DNA from: JBQCHF01 sp051953655 | GTDB taxonomy: Bacteria > Actinomycetota > Actinomycetes > Motilibacterales > Motilibacteraceae | Assembly (NCBI GenBank): GCA_051953655.1 | Contig: JBQCIO010000057.1 | Span: forward strand, 1-6,088 | DNA length: 6,088 bases | Direction of reading: 5' to 3' | Translations under genes and position numbers: made by a program | The notes under the pieces: model-generated | The model's input: the letters and a program-made list of their open reading frames with translations, nothing else | What the model was told of the DNA's origin: nothing | Database searches by the model: none | Shown here: positions 5,011 to 6,088 of the stretch, piece by piece | Layout of the letters: each line of letters opens with the position of its first letter | How positions within the stretch are numbered: position 1 is the first letter of the stretch

Positions 5011-6088
5011 TGGTTCACGGCCAGGCGGTGCAGGAGCATGACGTCGATTCCGACGTCCTGCCCGGCACCTTGGCCGAGTGCGTGGGGCTGACGCAGCAGC
5101 TGCGGTTCGCGGTCGAGAACCCGCTGGGGCGTGGGGTGGTGGACCTGCTGAACGGGTTGGACGCCTCCACGTTGCGGATGTACGACCGGGTGCTGCTCGT
5201 CGCTGCCACCAAGGCCGGGGTCGCTGCTGCCGAGGGCCGGCACCTGCGGGCGGTCGCGGGGGCGCTGCGCGCGGAGCGGGACGCCTCGCTGGGGGACGCC
5301 TCCGCGCACATCCAGGACCCGGGCCCGGAAGGGTTCGGGGAGGAGCCGTTCTCGCAGGAGCACGCGGACCGGATGTGGGCCCAGTGGCAGGACCCGACCG
5401 AGATGGCCGCCCGGTGCCGGCGGGAGGAGCTTCGCCTGGGGATGCGGTTGTCCCCGGCCGGGATGTACGCGGTCGCCGAGCAGGCCCGCCAGCTCGACGG
5501 CCCCTACGTCCGCGCGCGGGAGCTGATGCTGGCCGGGGTGATGACCCGCCAGCAGTGGCACGTGCTGCGCACCTCCACCCGCGCCGTCCCGCAGGAGCTG
5601 CTCGAGAAGGTCCTCGACCTCGTGCTCCCGAAAGTGCCGACGTCCACCACCAGGGAGCTGCAGCGGCACATCGACCGCGTCCTGGCCAAGCTGCTGCCCG
5701 ACCGCGGGGCGCTCGAGCACGAGGCCGCGCGCAAGGGCCGGCGGGTCGAGGTGTGGCACGACGAGGTCGACCAGCTCGACGCCGACGGCAACCGCATCGT
5801 CCGCGACTCCACCCTGCGCGCGGTCAGCGACCCGACCCAGGTGCACCGCATCGCCCAGCTCATCGAGGGGCACGCCCGGTGGATGCGCGAGAAGGCACGC
5901 TCTGCAGCCAAGGCGACCGAGAAGGACGTGCTCCTCGCCATGCGCGCCGCCCGCAAGCAGTACGGGAACGGCTCGCGCGAGCACGCCGACGCCATCGCGG
6001 TCTGGCAGGAGGCCAAGCGGCGCCGCCAGCAGGTCTACAAGCAGCGCGTCGGGGCGTGGAGGTTCGACGCCCTGACCGACCTGGCCGA
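5010..6088 (+). CDS. DUF222 / 13E12-family protein, N-terminal part (3' end missing)
   Basis: Member of the large actinobacterial DUF222 family, usually ending in an HNH nuclease domain and often present in many copies per genome. In M. tuberculosis the relatives are the 13E12 repeat proteins. The window holds 359 codons, with no stop, and no HNH residues yet. Residues about 20-140 are a family-like helical lead (LTQQLRFAVENP, AATKAGVAAAEGRHLRAV). The conserved core begins at LRLGMRLSPAGM (141-152) and continues with LAGVMTRQQWHVL to RRVEVW (244-249). A charged helical stretch (about 290-345) precedes the family-like RFDALTDLA at the window edge. This stretch looks longer than in typical members. 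An in-frame TAG at 4998-5000 makes ATG 5010 the first possible start. DNA or nuclease function is inferred from the family. Confidence 0.87.
   Translation, partial: MVHGQAVQEHDVDSDVLPGTLAECVGLTQQLRFAVENPLGRGVVDLLNGLDASTLRMYDRVLLVAATKAGVAAAEGRHLRAVAGALRAERDASLGDASAHIQDPGPEGFGEEPFSQEHADRMWAQWQDPTEMAARCRREELRLGMRLSPAGMYAVAEQARQLDGPYVRARELMLAGVMTRQQWHVLRTSTRAVPQELLEKVLDLVLPKVPTSTTRELQRHIDRVLAKLLPDRGALEHEAARKGRRVEVWHDEVDQLDADGNRIVRDSTLRAVSDPTQVHRIAQLIEGHARWMREKARSAAKATEKDVLLAMRAARKQYGNGSREHADAIAVWQEAKRRRQQVYKQRVGAWRFDALTDLA

Noticed and set aside
4852..5091. A 79-codon + strand frame with a hydrophobic middle (LLALTLCQLVTLLPSILVI)
   Set aside because: It looks like a small membrane peptide, but there is no ribosome site, its start lies inside the inverted repeat, and it overlaps the DUF222 start in another frame. 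The hydrophobicity comes from pyrimidine-rich promoter DNA.
4710..5984. A 424-codon open frame on the minus strand across the intergenic region and DUF222 gene
   Set aside because: No recognisable domain, and it runs opposite a well-supported DUF222 core. It is a composition shadow.

Overview
The window reads as a high-GC actinobacterial chromosome segment. The very high G+C, strong third-position G/C bias, GTG starts, a mycobacterial-type LigB DNA ligase and a DUF222/13E12-family protein together suggest a Geodermatophilaceae-like genus (Blastococcus, Geodermatophilus or Modestobacter type). That placement is inferred from gene content and composition, not from a marker gene. All six genes I accept lie on the + strand. 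Four are complete and two are cut by the window edges.

Region 1 (1-2703) looks like a stress-type transcription unit. It holds the C-terminal part of a P-type cation ATPase, a small DUF302 protein, and a tandem universal stress protein (USP) that overlaps the DUF302 gene by 4 nt (ATGA). A P-type ATPase beside a USP recalls the hypoxia/dormancy loci of Mycobacterium tuberculosis (Rv1996 next to ctpF/Rv1997, DosR regulon). I see no DosR palindrome in the window, so the parallel is organisational only. The first ~120 bases are almost entirely G and C (four A/T bases) and give nonsense protein in an open frame. This is best explained as damaged sequence at a contig or read end.

Region 2 (2704-4689) is a DNA-repair pair. 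An ATP-dependent DNA ligase of the LigB type has all its nucleotidyltransferase motifs, and a DUF952 protein follows with a 4-nt GTGA overlap, so the two are probably translated together. DUF952 has been linked, from memory, to the ADP-ribosyltransferase fold. That makes a nucleic-acid-end or nucleotide-modification role worth testing, but nothing in the window proves it.

Region 3 (4690-5009) is a 320-base non-coding gap, more AT-rich than the rest in its last ~110 bases. It contains a compound inverted repeat with a perfect 13-bp arm pair, and what looks like a leaderless promoter just before the last gene.

Region 4 (5010-6088) is the N-terminal part of a DUF222 (13E12-type) protein. The family usually ends in an HNH nuclease domain, which here would lie beyond the window. 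I found no tRNA, rRNA, CRISPR array, transposase or complete mobile element. No clearly new multi-gene system is visible. The best leads are the LigB-DUF952 coupling, the inverted-repeat element next to the DUF222 gene, and family-specific residue changes in the ATPase, USP and DUF302 proteins.
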